This document shows, piece by piece, positions 33,420 through 34,132 of a stretch of DNA of 34,132 bases (the stretch's first letter is position 1; every line of letters starts with the position of its first letter). The position numbers and the translations under genes are program-made. Origin of the DNA: Chloroflexota bacterium (GTDB taxonomy: Bacteria; Chloroflexota; Anaerolineae; Anaerolineales; Villigracilaceae); NCBI GenBank assembly GCA_024224815.1, contig JAAENC010000909.1:1-34132 (forward strand), written 5' to 3'. The notes under the pieces are model-generated. The model saw only the letters and a program-made list of their open reading frames with translations. It searched no databases and was not told the DNA's origin.

Positions 33420-33447
33420 ATTATACGCAAAAAGAAATTTCTGTCAA
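33420..33447 (-). promoter_or_regulatory. Consensus sigma-70 promoter of the tetR-type gene
   Basis: On the minus strand perfect TTGACA (33442-33447) and perfect TATAAT (33420-33425) with a 16-base spacer. A promoter this strong next to its operator fits tight autorepression. Confidence 0.9.
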
Positions 33448-33931
33448 GGGATTCTTTGTTACGCTCGTGTTTTTTGTTTGGTTGCCGCTGAATATCTTAT
33501 CTTTGTGAACAGATTCATCTTCTGCCCCACCTTAGCGACCATCATTATTAAAAAACTCCGTCTAAAAGGGCTTTTTGAAAAAGCTATACATAAATTATGC
33601 TACACTTATACTAATCTAGCGTCGCCTAATATGATTATTAGGGTTTTATACGATCCGCTAAAACACATGTTGGGTCATTTTGATATTTCCTGCTGATAGA
33701 AAAAGTTGAGAGTTCTAAAGTAAATGTGTTGCTATTGCAGCATTGTGTTTATCAGGAAGAATTTCCATAAAAGGCTCTTTATATACGTTTTATCACTCCT
33801 ACAAATATCGATAAACACGCTTTATTCACAATATACGGATTTTATTCTGCCCATAGACTGTTATATGCCCTTTTGGCGGGTTAAGCCGTAGTTCGACAAT
33901 CACAAATCAAAAAGATTAAAAGGAAATCATT
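33448..33931. other. AT-rich non-coding stretch
   Basis: About 480 bases with no convincing gene. The open frames here are short, lack ribosome sites and have unlikely composition. I see one small hairpin (GCTTTTT/AAAAAGC around 33570) and scattered -10-like hexamers, but no clear promoter, tRNA or repeat. It probably holds the promoter of the small ORF at 33932. Confidence 0.4.
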
Positions 33932-34057
33932 ATGGAACTGAAAGATGAAATTCAGCAAAAACGAGACGAACTAATCCAAAAATATGGCGAATGTGACCTG
34001 CCCCCAATAGTTGTACCAGTTATTATGTTACACCAGCAGGCTGCAATTGTGAAGTAA
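33932..34057 (+). pseudogene. Small ORF probably interrupted by an insertion sequence
   Basis: A 41-codon frame starting MELKDEIQQKRDELIQKYGE with a good AAAAGGAAAT ribosome site. The first 26 or so residues form a charged helix and look like a real gene start. The rest lies inside the transposase gene end on the other strand, so it is most likely the 5' stub of a gene cut by the element at about 34012. A genuine 41-residue protein is the alternative. The product is unknown. Confidence 0.45.
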
Positions 34058-34132
34058 GTGGGAGAAAAGTTGCTGGGGTTGGGGGTTTGTAGCCCAATGC
34101 ACTGTGTGGTCTGACCTGATTGTAATGCCACC
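34012..34132 (-). mobile_element. End of an insertion sequence (IS3-like), running off the window
   Basis: The boundary is set at TGTACCAG (34012 onward), a TG-starting end only about 11 bases outside the transposase stop, as is usual for IS3-type elements. The other end and the target duplication are beyond the window, so the boundary is provisional. Confidence 0.5.
34023..34132 (-). CDS. Transposase C-terminus (DDE integrase core, IS3-type OrfB), partial
   Basis: The last 35 residues of a transposase whose gene starts beyond the right edge. WHYNQVRPHSALGYKPP is the C-terminal signature of the integrase core of IS3 and related elements, where the YN-x2-RPHSALGY block closes the domain after the catalytic glutamate. 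A short proline-rich tail ends in PAGVT before TAA. Activity cannot be judged from this fragment. IS481-type elements share the motif, so IS3 is likely but not certain. Confidence 0.85.
   Translation of the reverse strand, partial: WHYNQVRPHSALGYKPPTPATFLPLTSQLQPAGVT

Noticed and set aside
33392-33430. N-terminal extension of the TetR-type regulator
   Set aside because: It would be translated from the operator and transcription start, with no ribosome site.
33376-33696. 106-codon plus-strand frame over the tetR-type promoter
   Set aside because: It covers a strong promoter and operator on the other strand, has no ribosome site, and its composition is not protein-like.

Overview
This window reads as a chromosomal segment of a free-living bacterium, most likely a Chloroflexi (Chloroflexota) member close to Anaerolineae. 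That placement is an inference. It rests on a peptide-binding lipoprotein with a Val-Glu/Lys-Glu repeat linker behind its lipobox, a bacterial Elp3-type radical-SAM/GNAT protein, extracytoplasmic beta-propeller proteins on single membrane anchors, and moderate GC content with dispersed GC-rich palindromes. I found no tRNA, rRNA, CRISPR array or phage module. The only mobile-element trace is the end of a DDE transposase gene at the extreme right edge.

Layout. Positions 1-12743 are all on the minus strand. They hold an envelope-polysaccharide group (GT4 glycosyltransferase cut by the edge, GT2 polyprenyl-phosphate-type glycosyltransferase, GDP-mannose 4,6-dehydratase, GT-C-like multipass protein), a TolB-like propeller and an MDR oxidoreductase. 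A diguanylate cyclase follows a PAS-only sensor, then come a Nudix hydrolase coupled to an unknown protein, the helicase PcrA between two palindromic repeats, and an MscL channel with a C-terminal zinc ribbon. Positions 13071-24589 are on the plus strand. They hold a peptide ABC operon (two ATPases, binding lipoprotein, two permeases), a terminator-like hairpin, a membrane-anchored propeller, and a 1186-residue protein joining an OppB-like permease, an OppC-like permease and an extracytoplasmic M28-peptidase-like domain. Positions 24645-28398 (minus) hold a tandem universal stress protein and an Elp3-TauE/SafE-HIT operon. Positions 28476-29952 (plus) hold a Trm9-like methyltransferase and RNase HII. 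Positions 30019-33391 (minus) hold a TetR-regulated hydrolase operon. The last 740 bases are mostly non-coding and end in a small ORF apparently interrupted by an insertion sequence.

How the genes may work together. The fused permease-pseudopeptidase has both cytoplasmic EAA coupling loops but no ATPase of its own, so the OppD/OppF-like pair upstream is the obvious energy source. Its M28 domain has lost several metal ligands and looks more like a binding or sensing module than an enzyme. Elp3 and the divergent methyltransferase resemble the two halves of the eukaryotic mcm5U34 tRNA-wobble pathway (Elongator plus Trm9), a pairing worth testing in a bacterium. The Elp3 gene also carries an in-frame palindromic-repeat insertion between its radical-SAM and acetyltransferase halves. 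The TetR gene and the hydrolase operon share an identical 15-base palindrome just downstream of their -10 boxes. Several genes without a Shine-Dalgarno sequence have a -10-like hexamer 6-8 bases before the start codon, which suggests leaderless mRNAs.
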